Source: Eriocheir sinensis
Taxonomy: Eukaryota; Arthropoda; Malacostraca; Decapoda; Varunidae
DNA length: 64,000 nucleotides
Direction: 5' to 3'
Assembly (NCBI RefSeq): GCF_024679095.1
Contig: NW_026112159.1
Location: 140,220 to 204,219 of the forward strand
Shown here: one piece after another, positions 1-11,423 of the stretch
How positions within the stretch are numbered: the first letter of the stretch is position 1
Layout of the letters: each line of letters begins with the position of its first letter
Made by a program: the position numbers and the translations under genes
The notes under the pieces: generated by a model
The model's database searches: none
What the model was told of the DNA's origin: nothing
Seen by the model: only the letters and a program-made list of their open reading frames with translations

Positions 1-1147
1 TGAAAAAGGAAAATGAGGAAAATAATGGAGGATGGTAACAATTGAAAGAAAATATCATGAAAGCAGGGAGAGAAGTGTGTGCTGAGACAAAAGGAATTAG
101 AAGAAAGGAAAGAGAGACATGATGGTGGAATGGAATAGTACAGCAGGCCATCAAGGAAAAGAAGGAGGCATACAAGAAATGGCAGAAGACAAAGGAGGAG
201 GAAGATAGAGAGGTGTTTAAAGAAAAGAAGAAAAGCAAAAACAGAGGTAGCGAAGGCAAAGAAGAAAGCAACAGAAGAGTGGGTGAGGGAGAGAGAAGGG
301 AGATTTAAAAAAAAAATATGTTTAAAATTGCAAAACATATGAAAAGAGAAAGAGCAGATGTAGTTGGGGCAAAGTTTGTAAAAGATGAGGGAGGGAACAT
401 CATGGTGAAAAAAGAAAAGATATTGGAAAGGTGGAGTAAATATTTCAGTGAACTGTTAAATGAAGAAAATAAATATACGATAAATGAAACTGAAATAGCA
501 AAAGGCCCACATGAAAAAAATACGGAAGAGGAAGTAAAAGAAACACTTAAGGAAATTAAAATAGTAGAGCAGCAGGACCCTCATGGCTAACTGTAGATTT
601 AATAAAAGCAGCAGGGAAGGAAGGAGTGGTGGAATTGACAGGAGTGTTAAACGATGTATTAAAAAGGGAGAAATACCAGAAGATTAGAAAGGAAGCTACA
701 CTATACCTATTTCTAAAGGGAAAGGAGATGCTTTGAAATGTGGTAACTCTAGGGGATAAGGTTACTGGAGCATGGCGGGAAGGTATATGAAAAAGTCCTG
801 GAGAAGAGGCTGAGAAGGATAATGAGAATTGATAAATATCAGTTTGGCATTTGCTCTGGGAGATCAACAAGTGGAGCAATATGTACTATGACAGGACTTC
901 AGGAAAGGTTTATGGAGAAGAGGAGGAGATTGTATCATGTTTTTGTAGCTCTAGAGAAAGCGTTTGACAGAATACCAGGGGAAATTATAAGATGGGCATG
1001 AGAAGACAAAGAGTACCGGAAAGATTGGTTGAATCGGTGATGGGACTATATGAGGGTACAAAATGAGGAATGAAAACAGTGGTGGGAGCATCAGATGTGT
1101 TCAAAATTGGAGTGGGAGTTCACTAGGAATCTGCCCTTAGCCCGCTC

Positions 1148-1342
1148 TTGTTTATAACAGTAATGGAGGAGGCAACAAAGGAAGCAGGAGGAGAGGCACC
1201 ATGGGAGCTGCTGTATGCAGATGACTTGGTAGTAAATGCAGAGACAGCAGAAGAAGTGAAAGAAAAGTTTAATAAATGGAAGGAAGGAATGGAGGAGAGA
1301 GTTTTGAAAATTAATATGGAAAAAAAACAAAGTATATGGTGA
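1148..1342 (+). pseudogene. RT palm fragment of LINE copy A with YADD box
   Basis: An open stretch of the dead LINE covering the catalytic palm of reverse transcriptase. LLYADDLVVNAETAEE carries the two Asp residues that bind magnesium, and NKWKEGMEERVLKINMEKK is the usual block after it. Just upstream, near 1125-1155, a degraded version of the conserved RQG/SPLLF segment can be made out. The frame is lost at the A-run 1319-1330 and continues +1 in the zinc-finger segment. The first codon of this stretch is not a natural start, because the region is internal to a polyprotein. Confidence 0.8.
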
Positions 1343-1626
1343 CTGGAAAAGAAGCAAGAGAAAATATTAAATCAGGAAAATATCCATGTGGATGCTGTGG
1401 GAAGGGAGTAGGTGTAAATTCAGTCATGTGCACATGTTGCAGGCAGTGGTGTCACCTTAGATGCTCAGGCCTCAGACATGTAAGAGGAGTGCAGAATTTT
1501 ACATGCCCAGTTTGCGTAAGGAGACAGCAAGGACACGAAACTGAAAGAGATGAACTAGAGGTGAATGGAGGAAGGATGGATGAGGTAGAACATTTCTTGT
1601 TATTTGGGAGATGTTCTGGACTGTGA
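1336..1626 (+). pseudogene. PHD-like Cys/His finger segment of LINE copy A
   Basis: Residues 18-60 of this open stretch hold a regular Cys/His array: C-x2-C, then MCTCCRQWCHLRCSGL, then FTCPVC (1387-1515). The spacing, with a Trp before Cys-His and a final C-x2-C, is that of a PHD/C4HC3-type zinc finger. I know similar WVHKRCSG-type fingers from the region after RT in invertebrate LINE polyproteins, so this is a normal if little-discussed part of the element rather than a captured host gene. It lies between the RT palm and the C-terminal FGHV domain, in a different frame from both. Its role in the element is not known to me; nucleic-acid or protein binding is a guess. Confidence 0.65.
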
Positions 1627-1697
1627 GGCGGGAGTAGAGAGGACAGTGAGAGCAAGAGTGGCGGCAGCGTGGTTAAAGTGGGGCGGCTAGTCTGCTC

Positions 1698-2093
1698 GTG
1701 AAACGTAGCATCCCTCTAAAGAGCAGAGCAGGGGTGTACCAAGCGTGTATTAGATCAGTGATGTTGTATAGAGCAGAGACATGGGCTCTGACTAGAAATT
1801 TGACAGAGGTATTGAGAGCAAGTGATCGCAGAAGGCTGAGGTATATAGCGGGGATCAGGTGGCAAGACAGGGTGTCTAGTGCAGAGGTAGCTAACAGATG
1901 TGGAGAAGAGGACCTGGAAACAGTGCTCAGAAGGGAAAGGCTCCGATGTTTTGGACATGTAAAGAGAACAGATGAGGATACAGTGCTGGTAGTTGTGGAG
2001 AGATTAGAGGTAGAAGGAAGGAGGCCAGTTGATAGACCTTGGGAACGTGGAGAAGTGTATCCAGGAAGACTTGGCATTGATGGGATTGGATGA
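1698..2093 (+). pseudogene. C-terminal domain fragment of LINE copy A
   Basis: A 130-residue open stretch with the signature C-terminal region of LINE polyproteins: SRAGVYQACIRSVMLYRAE (the RT thumb), ETWALTRN, LRYIAGIRWQDRVS and LRCFGHVKRTDED. The last part runs in another frame (WRRAIKCSTAQEKLKR near 2120) into the TTA tract. It is thus the native 3' end of the element, not a truncation. Confidence 0.75.
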
Positions 2094-2166
2094 GCATAGG
2101 GCAGAAAACACAGTAGAATGGAGGAGAGCCATAAAGTGTTCAACCGCCCAGGAAAAATTAAAACGG

Positions 2167-2350
<184 letters not shown>

Positions 2351-3789
2351 GTGGTTATTGTGTTATTGTCGTTCATACTATTACTATTATTTTATTATTA
2401 CTATTCTTTACTGGTATTTTTGTCATTATTATAATCACATAGTATTTTCCTGTATGTATTAAGCCAGCAAATGTCTACCTTACATTATTTGTATCTTTCA
2501 TAGTCAGTTTCAATCATGATCGACGCGGCCCCGCGCTGTTTAACCAAGTCATCTTCCAGGCAAATGCAATTCATGTGTTTCAACTGCAATTACATTATTT
2601 TCCTTGCGTGCAATAATCCGGTAAATGTCGATCTATATTTTGTGTTTCATTTATTCTGGGCATTAATGAAACTGCCTGCAGAATACACGTCAGTAATTAA
2701 TCAATTACAGCTATCCACCAACTCCTTTCCTCTTTGACCTTTTCATCTTTGTCCCATCAGGCGCGTTCATTGATTCCTCCTCCTTTAAAAGAAAACAAAA
2801 AGGAGAGAACATGAGTAAGAAAGTAAAATAATGAGGAAGAAGGAGAGAGTGGAGAAGGTGGAAGACAGAGAGGATGAGAATTGGCGATCAAATTTGCATG
2901 TGGAAGAAGGAAAAAACGAGAAAAAGAGTACCGGGAAATGGATGAAAAAACGAAAGAGGAAAAGGAGAATGACGAAGGAAGTGAACGAGAAATGGGAGGA
3001 AGGAGGAAGAGGGAGGAAGAAGAGTGCTGATAGGGTAGGGGAAGGATATCAACTGAATGTGGCAAAATAAATAAAGAGGAAGAGGAAGGAAAAATGGATA
3101 TAATGTGGAAGACGAAATAGTTAACAAAGAGAAACAAGAGAGCATTGCATATAATAAAAAGAAGAGTGAGGAAGAGGAAAAGAGAGAGAATGACTGTAAA
3201 GTGCTGAAAGAGGATTAAGGAACTGGAAAAACTGAACGTGTAAGTGGGAAGAAAGAGGGAGAGGAAGAGGGAAGGCGAGAGTGGAGGTGAAAGGGAGATG
3301 AATGGGAAGTTTGATGGGAGGAGAGAGTGGAAGGCAGGACTGCGGTGGAGGCGGTGGAGATTAAAGGTGGAGGAGAAGGAGGAACGGGAAAGATGGAGGA
3401 GAGGGAAAGAGATAGAGGAAAGATGAGAGAAACAGGAAATGTGGAAGAGAAGGAGAGGGAGGAGCATGAAAGATGAAGGAGATGGAGAGGGAGGAACAGG
3501 AAAGGTGGAGGAGATGGAGGAAAGTGAAAGGTGGAGGAGAGGGAGATGGAGGAACAGGAGAGGTGGAGGTAAAGAGGGGAGAGGAAAAGGAAAATGTAAA
3601 CAAATAAATAAATATGTGTATAGATGAGAATAAATTAGAATATCAACAGAAGAGAAGTTTGTTTGTCGATCTTGTAAATGATATAACTGGATGTATTTGG
3701 AGATAATATGAGAAGGGAAAAGAAAATTGTGAAATGAATACAAAGAAATTATAATCGCAGTCGGCAAAAGAAAAATATCAAATTGATGC
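2351..3789. other. No gene seen; purine-rich block 2810-3600
   Basis: 2351-2800 is AT-rich with no supported feature. 2810-3600 is strongly A/G on this strand, with irregular GGAGG and GAAAG motifs. The Ser/Leu/Pro reading frames on the other strand are a by-product of that composition. Confidence 0.6.
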
Positions 3790-3799
3790 TTTAATTAGC

Positions 3800-4333
3800 G
3801 TGTTGGAGATAAGTGCAAAGGCCTTAAGTGAAAAATGGGAAAGTGTAAAAGATAATACAAATATTGAAAAAGTTTTTGGAATATTTAAAGAAGTAATGGT
3901 AACTGCAACAAAAAAAGTGTTAGGGATGAAAGTGGTGAGAGATGGAAAAAGAAAAGGAAATCCCTGGTGGACAGAAGAGATAAGGAGGATTGTAAAAGAG
4001 AAAAGGGAACTTTTTAAGAAAACTCAAGAAAGAAATGTGTCTGAACAAGTAAAAAGGGAAAGGAAAAAGAAATATAGAGAATGCAAACTGAAATTAAAAC
4101 AAGCAATACAAGTAAGTAAGAAGAGAGTTGACGAAGACTTCGGAAAAAGACTAAGTGAAAAATATAAAGGAAACAGGAAATCGTATTGGAAAGAAGTAAA
4201 AAACGAAAGAAATGCAGAAAATATCTCCTCAAGTAAAATAGATGCAGCTATGGATGTGAATGGAAAGATGTTGAAAGACGGGGAAGCTGTGAAAGAGATG
4301 GAGAGAATATTTCAAAAACTTAATGAATTTTGA
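3800..4333 (+). pseudogene. Pre-RT linker of LINE copy B
   Basis: About 175 residues, rich in Lys and Glu, with the pattern found between endonuclease and RT in LINE polyproteins: NPWWTEEI, RKKYRECKLKLKQAIQ, KRLSEKYKGNRKSYWKEVK and DGEAVKEMERIFQKLNEF. It overlaps the next open stretch by 11 bases in another frame, which marks a small indel. No independent gene is implied. Confidence 0.75.
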
Positions 4334-5223
4334 GGATGGACGTCCAGCAGCTGTAACAGCAGCAGTTTTGAGTAGAGGTAGAGGAGGAGTATATAAAGAA
4401 AGGAGCATAACATATGAAGAAGTAAATCAGGCAATACAAATATTAAAAAATGGAGAGGCAGCAGGAACTGATGGACTCACAGCAAAAAAGTTGAAGTGTG
4501 GAGGAGATGTAGTCGTTAAATGGATGGTCAAGATATGTGAAGTAGCATGGAAGGTGGCAGCAGACTGGACGAAAGCCATCATTGTCCCAGTTTACAAGGG
4601 GAGGGCAGGAGAGGGGAATGTGGGAGCTATAGAGGTATAAGTCTCCTGAGTATACCCGGAAAGGTATATGGAAAAGTCATATTAGAGAGGATGCAAAGAC
4701 TTGAAGAAGAGAAAATCAGTGAAGAACAAGGAGGCTTCAGGAAGGGAAGGGGATGTGGATCAGATATTTGCTTTCAGGATGGTAGTAGAAAAAATAATAG
4801 CAAAAGGAAAGAAACTATACGCTGCCTTCATGGATTTGGAAAAAAGCTTATGACAGAGTCGATTGGATTACATTGTGGGATGTTTTAAAGATTGATGGTG
4901 TGGGAGGAAAACTGCTTAGTGCAATAAAGTCTTTCTATAAGGATGCATCTGCATGTGTCAAAATTACTGGAGAAACAAGTGAACATTTTGAGATAAAAGT
5001 GGGCTTAAGACAAGGGTGCGTCATGTCACCATGGTTATTCAATATTTATATGGATGGTGTTATTAGAGAAATTAAGGGCAAAGTTGGGAAAGTTGGAGTA
5101 AGACTGTTCGATGAGGGAAGGAAGTGGGTACTGAATTCGATACTGTTTGCTGATGACACGGTGTTCAATGCAGAAAATGAAAGTGACCTACAAAATTTGG
5201 TCAGTGTTTTTGATAGTGTATGA
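4323..5223 (+). pseudogene. Reverse transcriptase region of LINE copy B, frameshifted
   Basis: RT fingers and palm spread over three frames. AAGTDGLTAKKL and WTKAIIVPVYKG (frame 1) lead to GFRKGRGCGSDI (frame 2). After an A-run insertion near 4840 inside MDLEKAYDRV come GLRQGCVMSPWLFNIYMDG and LFADDTVFNAENESDL. All core motifs are recognisable, so decay is moderate. The RT ends at a stop at 5221, where the native element would have read on. Confidence 0.8.
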
Positions 5224-5956
5224 AATAGGAGAAAGCTGAAAGTAAATATCAACAAAAGTAAAGTGATGATTTGTGAGCGAAGTAGAAGTGAGGTTGTAGA
5301 TTTTGTATGCCCATATAGAGTGGGAATTGAATGTGAAAAAGAATGCAAAATAATTTTGAATGGTGAAGAAATGGAGGAGGTCAATGAGTTTAAGTACCTT
5401 GGATCAGTTATGTGTAAGCATGGTGGTATGGAGGGAGAGACAAGAGAAATACAATAATAGTACCAACCCTCACGTATGCAAGTGATAAGTGGGCCTGGAA
5501 TGAAAGTCAGAGGTCTAGAGTGCAGGCAGTGGAAATGAGTTATTTGAGGAGTGCTTGTGGTGTGAGTAGAATGGATGGAATGAGTAATGAAAGTGTGTAC
5601 GAGCGTTTTGGAATGTGTCACAGGGGTGAAGGGAAGAAGTGTGGAGTGGTGGAAGAAGTGAAGCGACAGACTTTACAGTAGTTTGGCCACATGGAGCGAA
5701 TGGAGGAGAGTAAGATAACCAGAAGGGTGTATGTGAGTGAGATAGAGGGAGGGAATACTGGAGGACGACCTCCAGTGAAAGGAGGGATAGGGTGCATGAG
5801 TACGTTAGGGAGAGGTGGGAAAGATCTTTGAGAAACTTTGAGGAGGCAAGGAGGGAGTGTCTGGCTAGAGAAAGTTGGAGGCTCTTGTGCCGTGGCCATC
5901 CCCTGGTGGGAACTCCTAGGAGCAGGCGTCGATGAAATGATGATGATGATGATGAG

Positions 5957-6514
5957 ACAAGTGCACTTAATAGAAGAAGGTAATGAGACGGAAGTGAAGT
6001 TTATGAAAAGCAGAAAAAAAAACTTTATTAGCACCGGATAGAGACACTAGTACCGTTTCCAGTATGGCAAGGCAAGTAGTGTAAAAAAAGTTGAAGCAGC
6101 ATTGTAAAAAGAGTAGTATAAGAAGTGAAGGCAAAAGGTACGGAAGGAATAACAGAAAGGAATAAACTTTCAGCTAATATGAACGAATGATGTTTTCAGT
6201 AATGGATTTTAATTACTAAGGAGTGGAAATTGATTAGTTCTAATTAGTGAAGAAAATTTGCGTGCTGAGTTGTAAAATGTGTCCTGGAGGTGACTACAAA
6301 GAGTAAGGATGGGAAAAAAAGTGTCAGAAATACATTAAAAAAATAAACCGAATAAAGTTTTCAGTAAAGCATTTTAATTAGTAAGATAAGGAATGGTGGA
6401 GCCAAAATAATTAAGAGGTGAATAATAAGTTAATGCAAGGCGTGTGGACGGCAGGATACTGTTATAAATATATTAAAAAGCAACGGATGAAAGGAGGCGC
6501 ATTTCAATCAGCAT
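5957..6514. other. No feature seen
   Basis: AT-rich sequence with scattered GTAAAA/GAATAA-like words and no reading frame, RNA fold or repeat that I can support. Confidence 0.5.
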
Positions 6515-6809
6515 AAGGTAAAGTTGGAGGCATACGCTGTAGCAGCGCGTGCCTCGGTGCTTATATCCGTAGCATTGGCCCTTGAGCCTGTGGTGGGAGG
6601 GAGCCCATTACCCTGGGACACAGGGCCAGTGTGACATCCGGGCTACCACAGTTTACCTTCCCCAGGTTTCCCCAGGTACCCATTTATCGACCAGCCCGAA
6701 AGGGAGGATGAACAGCTGGGTGAGCTGGACGCCGACTGCCCGGGCCGGGATTCGAACCCGGGCTAGCGGAGTAGTAGCCAGGCGCGCTGACCACTAGACC
6801 ACGGAGGCG
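6515..6809 (-). mobile_element. tRNA-derived SINE, family 1
   Basis: Read on the - strand from 6809, the element opens with a tRNA-like head. An A-box-like TGGTCTAGTGG lies at 6801-6791 and a perfect B box GGTTCGAATCC at 6758-6748, within a cloverleaf-like frame starting CGCCTCCGTGG. About 220 bases of non-tRNA body follow, rich in CCTGGG motifs. The last ~47 bases (6515-6561) recur inside both arms of the large inverted repeat (19293-19340 and 34801-34848). Internal promoter plus unrelated body plus dispersed copies is the definition of a SINE. It would be transcribed by RNA polymerase III. No clean poly-A is seen at 6515. Confidence 0.8.
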
Positions 6810-7450
6810 TAATCAGTATAAGCTGGAGGCAAAATAAGTAAAAGGTGATCAAAAGGTGAGTTCAAAGAATGTTGGACGAAAGTTAGGAAAAAGTACTCAC
6901 AATAAAAGATCAAATAAGTTTTTTACCGATGCGTTTTGACTAGTTACAAAAAGGCTGAGGTGCACTGATTCAAAGGTGAAAAGGTGAGTGGAAAGAAAGT
7001 CCTTAGAGAGCAAGGCAGTGTTAACATATCACCGGATAAAAGGGAATAATAATCCTTTCAGAAACGCATTTTATCCAGTGTTAGAAAATATGACTTAGTG
7101 GTAAACTTAATACATCATCTAATGTATTAGCGGTAATTGAGTAATTGCCCTGTTGAGCTAGTCAGCTAGAAAGACAAAAAAAATATAACGCAGAGGCTGA
7201 GGAAAACATATACGAGGTGAAGGAAAATAAGAAAAATAATGTGAAGGTAAAATACCAGAAACAACAACAAAAAGACAATTAATAAGTCCTGGGAAAAAAT
7301 AACGATTGAGGAGGATTGGACATATAAAATATGATGAATACAAAGTGGTAAAGGTAGAGTAAACATAAATGTTAGGAAATATGCACACAAGAACAATGAA
7401 TAACAGAGAACATGAAATATTAAATGCATGAAAGATGGACAAGAGCGAAT
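6810..7450. other. No feature seen
   Basis: A-rich unique-looking sequence. The - strand frames across 7158-7558 are low-complexity and give no recognisable domain. Confidence 0.5.
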
Positions 7451-7687
7451 AACGAACAGCACATCCCGCGAAGGGACAATCGCCGGTAGCCACTCGCTAA
7501 CCCGCCGCCGCCAACCTTCGTCCATTAGTAACGAGCAGCACATCCCGCGACGGGACAATCGCCGGTAGCCACTCGCTAACCCGCCGCCGCCAACCTTCGT
7601 CCATTAGTAACGAGCAGCACATCCCGCGACGGGACAATCGCCGGTAGCCACTCGCTAACCTGCCGCCGCCAACCTTCGTCCATTAGT
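7451..7687. repeat. 79-bp tandem repeat, three copies
   Basis: Units start at 7451, 7530 and 7609 with AACGARCAGCACATCCCGCG and end in CCATTAGT. They differ at only a few bases (A/C in GCGAMGGGAC, C/T in AACCYGCC). They are GC-rich against an AT-rich background. The function is unknown. Confidence 0.95.
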
Positions 7688-8148
7688 AATCAAGGTAAAA
7701 AGAGTTTGTGTTAATATTTTTCTTCGTGCGCCGCGTCCTGTCCATTACGAACGAGAACTTCACGGCCAGAAACGTTACAGAAAAATATAGATTCAGTTCT
7801 CAGTCCGCATTATACACTTCACGTTTTATTCCCCATACTTTTACTTGTGCTGAAAGACGATTTTTTCATCACGGCACGAAAAATTTATCAATGTTACCAA
7901 AACATTCTACTCAATTCCCATTCTGCATAACACAATTAGCATTTTCTTCTAATTATTTTCCTACATAAATCAGCACCACCTAAGATCCAATATAGCCTTT
8001 TTTCTCTTATCTTAGCGTGCACTTTTCTTCTTTTATTAATCCCATCATTAATTTCTTTATTGTTATTTTTTCTCTCGCTCACCTTCGTTCACATTATCAT
8101 TTTATCTTTCCAATTGTCCCCGTAAAACTTTCAACTGTTGCGCGAACA
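7688..8148. other. No feature seen
   Basis: AT-rich. The short frames are not convincing. Confidence 0.5.
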
Positions 8149-8158
8149 CGCACACATA

Positions 8159-8193
<35 letters not shown>
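8149..8193. repeat. (CA)n microsatellite
   Basis: About 45 bases of CA repeats with two CATA interruptions. Confidence 0.95.
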
Positions 8194-8488
8194 GACATTC
8201 TTTCCTTGGATATATTCTCTTTTCATAAAACAACATTCCTTTCTTCATAAATACCTAATAATTGTTTGCTTGAGACTCAGAACGCACTTTCCTCAACACA
8301 CCAACGCCACACACATGTAAAAATGAACAAATTAGTTTCTTTTAACAAAAAGTAACACAAAACACCGTTCATAATTTCCCATCGATAATACATGAATCAA
8401 CATCAACATGAAACATAACATTATATTCAACATTACGATCAAAACAGTCCATTCGTATCAACACTCACTCATCCCACATGCATGGGTA

Positions 8489-8864
8489 GGCGGTGGCCGA
8501 ACTGGTAGCGTACTGGGCCCACATTCACCGCGTGATGGACGACGCGGGTTCGAATCCCCACGCTACCACTCGGATTTTTCAGTCCCCGCCGAGTGGCTTA
8601 AAACTACCCACATGCTGTCCTGAAGACCACCCATCAACCCGGACTCTAGAGGAAGCCGTCCAAGCGAGTCAAGAACGAGTTCCGGGGGGCAGCATGAGCC
8701 AATGCAAGATGGCGCCACTATAAACACTCGCCTGCGCCAGAACGGGCTGGGCCGACCATCAGGCCCCACCTGGAAGAAGCCTTGGGCCGACCATCAGGCC
8801 CCACCACGAAGATGCCTACCGGCGCAACAGGCAACGACGTAAAAAAAAAAAAAAAAAAAAAAAA
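8489..8864 (+). mobile_element. tRNA-derived SINE, family 2, with A24 tail
   Basis: The head carries an A-box-like TGGCCGAACTGG at 8494-8505 and a B box GGTTCGAATCC at 8547-8557. The arm CACGCTACCA can pair with TGGTAGCGT, as in a tRNA-like fold with a long variable region. A 280-base body ends in a 24-base A run (8841-8864). Inside the 3' part a 22-base block starting GGGCCGACCATCAGG is doubled (8750 and 8785). The 3' half recurs at 35491-35593 (-) and 36265-36372 (+), both also ending in A-rich tails. This is the most complete SINE in the window. Confidence 0.85.
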
Positions 8865-9480
8865 CCCTTTTTATCCTTTCCTCCTCCTCCTCCTCCTCTT
8901 GCTCCTCCAAATCACACAAAACACACACATCCTTAATAGAGGAAGACCTAATACCCTCGCAGCCGTTTTTCTGTTGCAATACTACGACTAGCCGATAAAA
9001 AAAAGGAACCACAATCCCCTCCAATCCCATTTTCTGCCAAGGAAGGACGTGAGCAAGCGGAAAAAAAACACCCGAACCGAAAACGGACAAAAAAAAAGGG
9101 GAGAGAGTAAAAGGAATACGCTAGGCACTGACGGGGTCCAAAAATATCCAATTGCTCAGTCATGCTCTCAGTCTCTGCCGAAACGAAGGCAGAACATTAT
9201 GGTGGGAGGGGTGTGTCGGGCAGGGCCGGGCAACACGGGGACGGGAGGCGCGGCAGGGTGCTCTGACCTCTCCTGACCCCGCACGGAAGGCCCGGAGTGG
9301 CTGGCCTCGCCCCTGTCCTCACCGCCCGCCCCGCACACACCAAATTAGGTCTTGGCTCCAACAGCGACCTCCATGATTTGCATTTCCGCTCTCTCTCTCT
9401 CCCCGCCAGATGGCTTCCCATGCCTGACGGGCCGCTACGTTAAGGCACAATTCCCCGGCTTCGCCGCACACTCACCTGCC
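8865..9480. other. No gene seen; GC-rich block near 9200-9480
   Basis: A short CTC run (8880-8900), A-rich runs, and a GC-rich stretch of unclear origin. No supported frame. Confidence 0.5.
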
Positions 9481-9549
9481 CACGCACACACGTACACATA
9501 TATCAGGCACAGGCACACACACACAGGTACACACACACACAGACAAAGA

Positions 9550-9616
<67 letters not shown>
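9481..9616. repeat. Compound (CA)n microsatellite
   Basis: CA repeats with GTAC, AGGC and AGAC interruptions. The last ~70 bases are pure. Confidence 0.95.
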
Positions 9617-9617
<1 letters not shown>

Positions 9618-10597
9618 TTCATATTTTTTTAAACTTTTCTTAAGTTGCTAAATACTCAAAATCGGCATATTTTTTTTCATATCTATCTCCTATTTTAAAC
9701 CGATAATATGTATAAAACCGAATGTACTATACACCAAAAGATGCAGAACTGTAATACAAATAAAATGAGACTACTAAGAAGTCTCTATGACCTATTGTTG
9801 AAGACAAAATATTTTTCTTGACATTCAAATTATCGGGCCAAATATGACAATGATTATTAACGATGGATGCTTTATAGTTGTTTAACTAGATTTTTGGGAT
9901 AGCATCAGACATTCCCAAGCACCTTAGACATCCACCTATTCAGCATTTGGGTACTTAAGTTTCGTCCCGCTCACAGAACACATGTCACAGTCATTATCAT
10001 TGCCACCATGACTAGCATCGTGTTTTCTTCTTTTTATCCTTTTGTCTTACTTTTCTTGCTTTCCATTTCCTTATTATTGTCTTTTTTCTTATAAATGTTG
10101 CTCTTTTTTCAGTTATTATTTTTCTTCATGTTATTTATGTCATCATTTTTATCACCATTCCCTATACATCATCTTACGCTAACTTGCCCATTATCATCAG
10201 CTGCTGTTTATATGTGTAACAGTTTCATCATCTTTTACGTGTTTATTAAGTGAGAATCGTCTGCCAGGTCACCCAAAAAGTAAAACAACTACGTGGATGT
10301 GATTATTACAGTGGGAGCTTTTGAGAAGGCGTGGGAACTTTTGTGAAATCAGTGGGAACTTTTTTTTCAGTGGTGGTCAAATGACTACGAACTCCTGTAA
10401 ATAAACAAAAACAATAACATCAATCAATAACACAAAAAAATAACGAAAAAAATTAACAAGAACAACGCTCTAAGGCATCACTAGATAACAAATACGAAAT
10501 GACAACGAAAAAAAAGTCCAAGATATTCCTTCCCTCACCCGCCAATGAATGTGTTGATGTGCAAGGAAGATTATGTGTGGCAAACAGGGTGAAGGCG

Positions 10598-10600
<3 letters not shown>
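9617..10600. other. No feature seen
   Basis: AT-rich DNA with many short TTATTTT words. No supported coding or RNA feature. Confidence 0.5.

Positions 10601-10664
<64 letters not shown>
10601..10664. repeat. (CA)n microsatellite
   Basis: Pure CA dinucleotides for about 64 bases. Confidence 0.95.
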
Positions 10665-10665
<1 letters not shown>

Positions 10666-10779
10666 ATTCACCGCTATCGTCGCTTCTACCGTCACGCTTG
10701 TAATGCCATAGCCGTATTTCACTGTTTGGGGGGAGCTGAGCCCCCCTCACCCCCTCTACCCACATCGCCTGCCCCCTTT

Positions 10780-10985
10780 ACAATTGATCAATCAAATAGA
10801 ACAAGAAAAAATCACAATTTGAAGATAGGTGGTAAAAGGTTCTCGTCGCACGAAGCTAAACACTTCTTCAATCGAGTTGTTAATGTTTGGAACTTTCTAC
10901 CCTGTGATGTCGTTGATAGTACAACAGTTACGGCCTTCAAGAATAGATTAGACAAGTATTTTGAGTCCAACCAGACTCATTGTCG
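10780..10985 (+). pseudogene. C-terminal tip of a CR1-like LINE
   Basis: About 65 residues ending FFNRVVNVWNFLP, DVVDSTTVTAFKNRLDKYF. This matches, by motif order (aromatic-rVV-xWN-LP-VV-T-FK-LD-F), the ends of the two better CR1-like copies here: the one in the inverted-repeat arms and the one at 54320-55628. The upstream part is missing, so the fragment is the short 5'-truncated type typical of CR1. It carries no function of its own. Confidence 0.75.
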
Positions 10986-11318
10986 TAATAACGTTAAGGT
11001 AGGGCGGAACAGCTGGAATGGAGAAATGGGGTCAAGAATACTTTTTTTTTTTTTTTACATATTTTCATAGGAAAACTATCTAAAAAAACATATATGACAA
11101 TGAGAACAATGGGAGCGGCTAGGAAAACGTTTTAAAGGGACGCGGTGCGCAGACATTTACACGCCCGGGTGGACTTTAAATCTTATGTACAAGGAGTTTC
11201 TGCTGTATTTTCTTCACTTAGGCTTGATGGGATACGCCGATATGGTACCCACGTGGTAGTGTGGAGGGGAGGGAGGGAGGCAGCAGTGACTTACTCAGCC
11301 AAACTGAGCCAGTGACCA
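10986..11318. other. No gene seen
   Basis: It contains a T16 run at 11041-11056 and otherwise unremarkable sequence up to the start region of the next ORF. Confidence 0.45.
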
Positions 11319-11423
11319 TTGTGTCGTCGTAGAGAGAGGAGGCTTCTTTGTCTCTACACTCGTTCCTGTTGTGCCTTACTGTTTAGAAGCGCTGAGAACT
11401 CTTTCTCTACCAGACTTTCAACC

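Larger units (their letters stand above)
1..2165 (+). mobile_element. Decayed LINE copy A (non-LTR retrotransposon), left end cut by window
   Basis: A + strand non-LTR retrotransposon broken into several frames. Bases 100-300 read as the charged linker that precedes reverse transcriptase (KEKKEAYKKWQKTKEEED). Near 840-985 come RT blocks QFGICSGRSTSG-like and ALEKAFDRIP, then YADD, the catalytic box, at 1214-1225. A frame change at the A8 run near 1322 leads into a Cys/His finger (1387-1515). The C-terminal domain follows, with LRCFGHVKRTDED near 1940 and VEWRRAIK just before the tail. The element ends in a long TTA tract. Its endonuclease would lie left of the window or has been lost. Many stops show that it is dead. 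The layout (linker, RT, finger, FGHV domain, microsatellite tail) suits RTE-like arthropod elements, but I cannot fix the clade. Confidence 0.85.
3790..5956 (+). mobile_element. Decayed LINE copy B, 5'-truncated, GAT tail
   Basis: A second + strand non-LTR retrotransposon, related to but distinct from copy A. It begins inside the pre-RT linker (NPWWTEEIRRIVKEKREL near 3960), so the endonuclease is missing, as usual for 5' truncation during target-primed reverse transcription. RT follows in several frames: AGTDGLTAKKLK, YRGISLLSIPGKVYGKVILER, LRQGCVMSPWLFNIYMDGV, and the catalytic FADD at 5146-5157. The C-terminal part has FKYLGSVMCKHGG near 5390, a degraded FGHMERMEE near 5690, and GAGVDEMMMM at the end. 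The element stops in a short GAT tract (5930-5956). Frameshifts and stops show that it cannot be active. Confidence 0.85.

Noticed and set aside
2516..2737. 73-residue ORF after LINE A
   Set aside because: No recognisable motif, AT-rich background, chance length.
6735..6809. Functional tRNA gene
   Set aside because: A and B boxes are present, but the fold is imperfect and the unit continues into a SINE body found elsewhere in the window.
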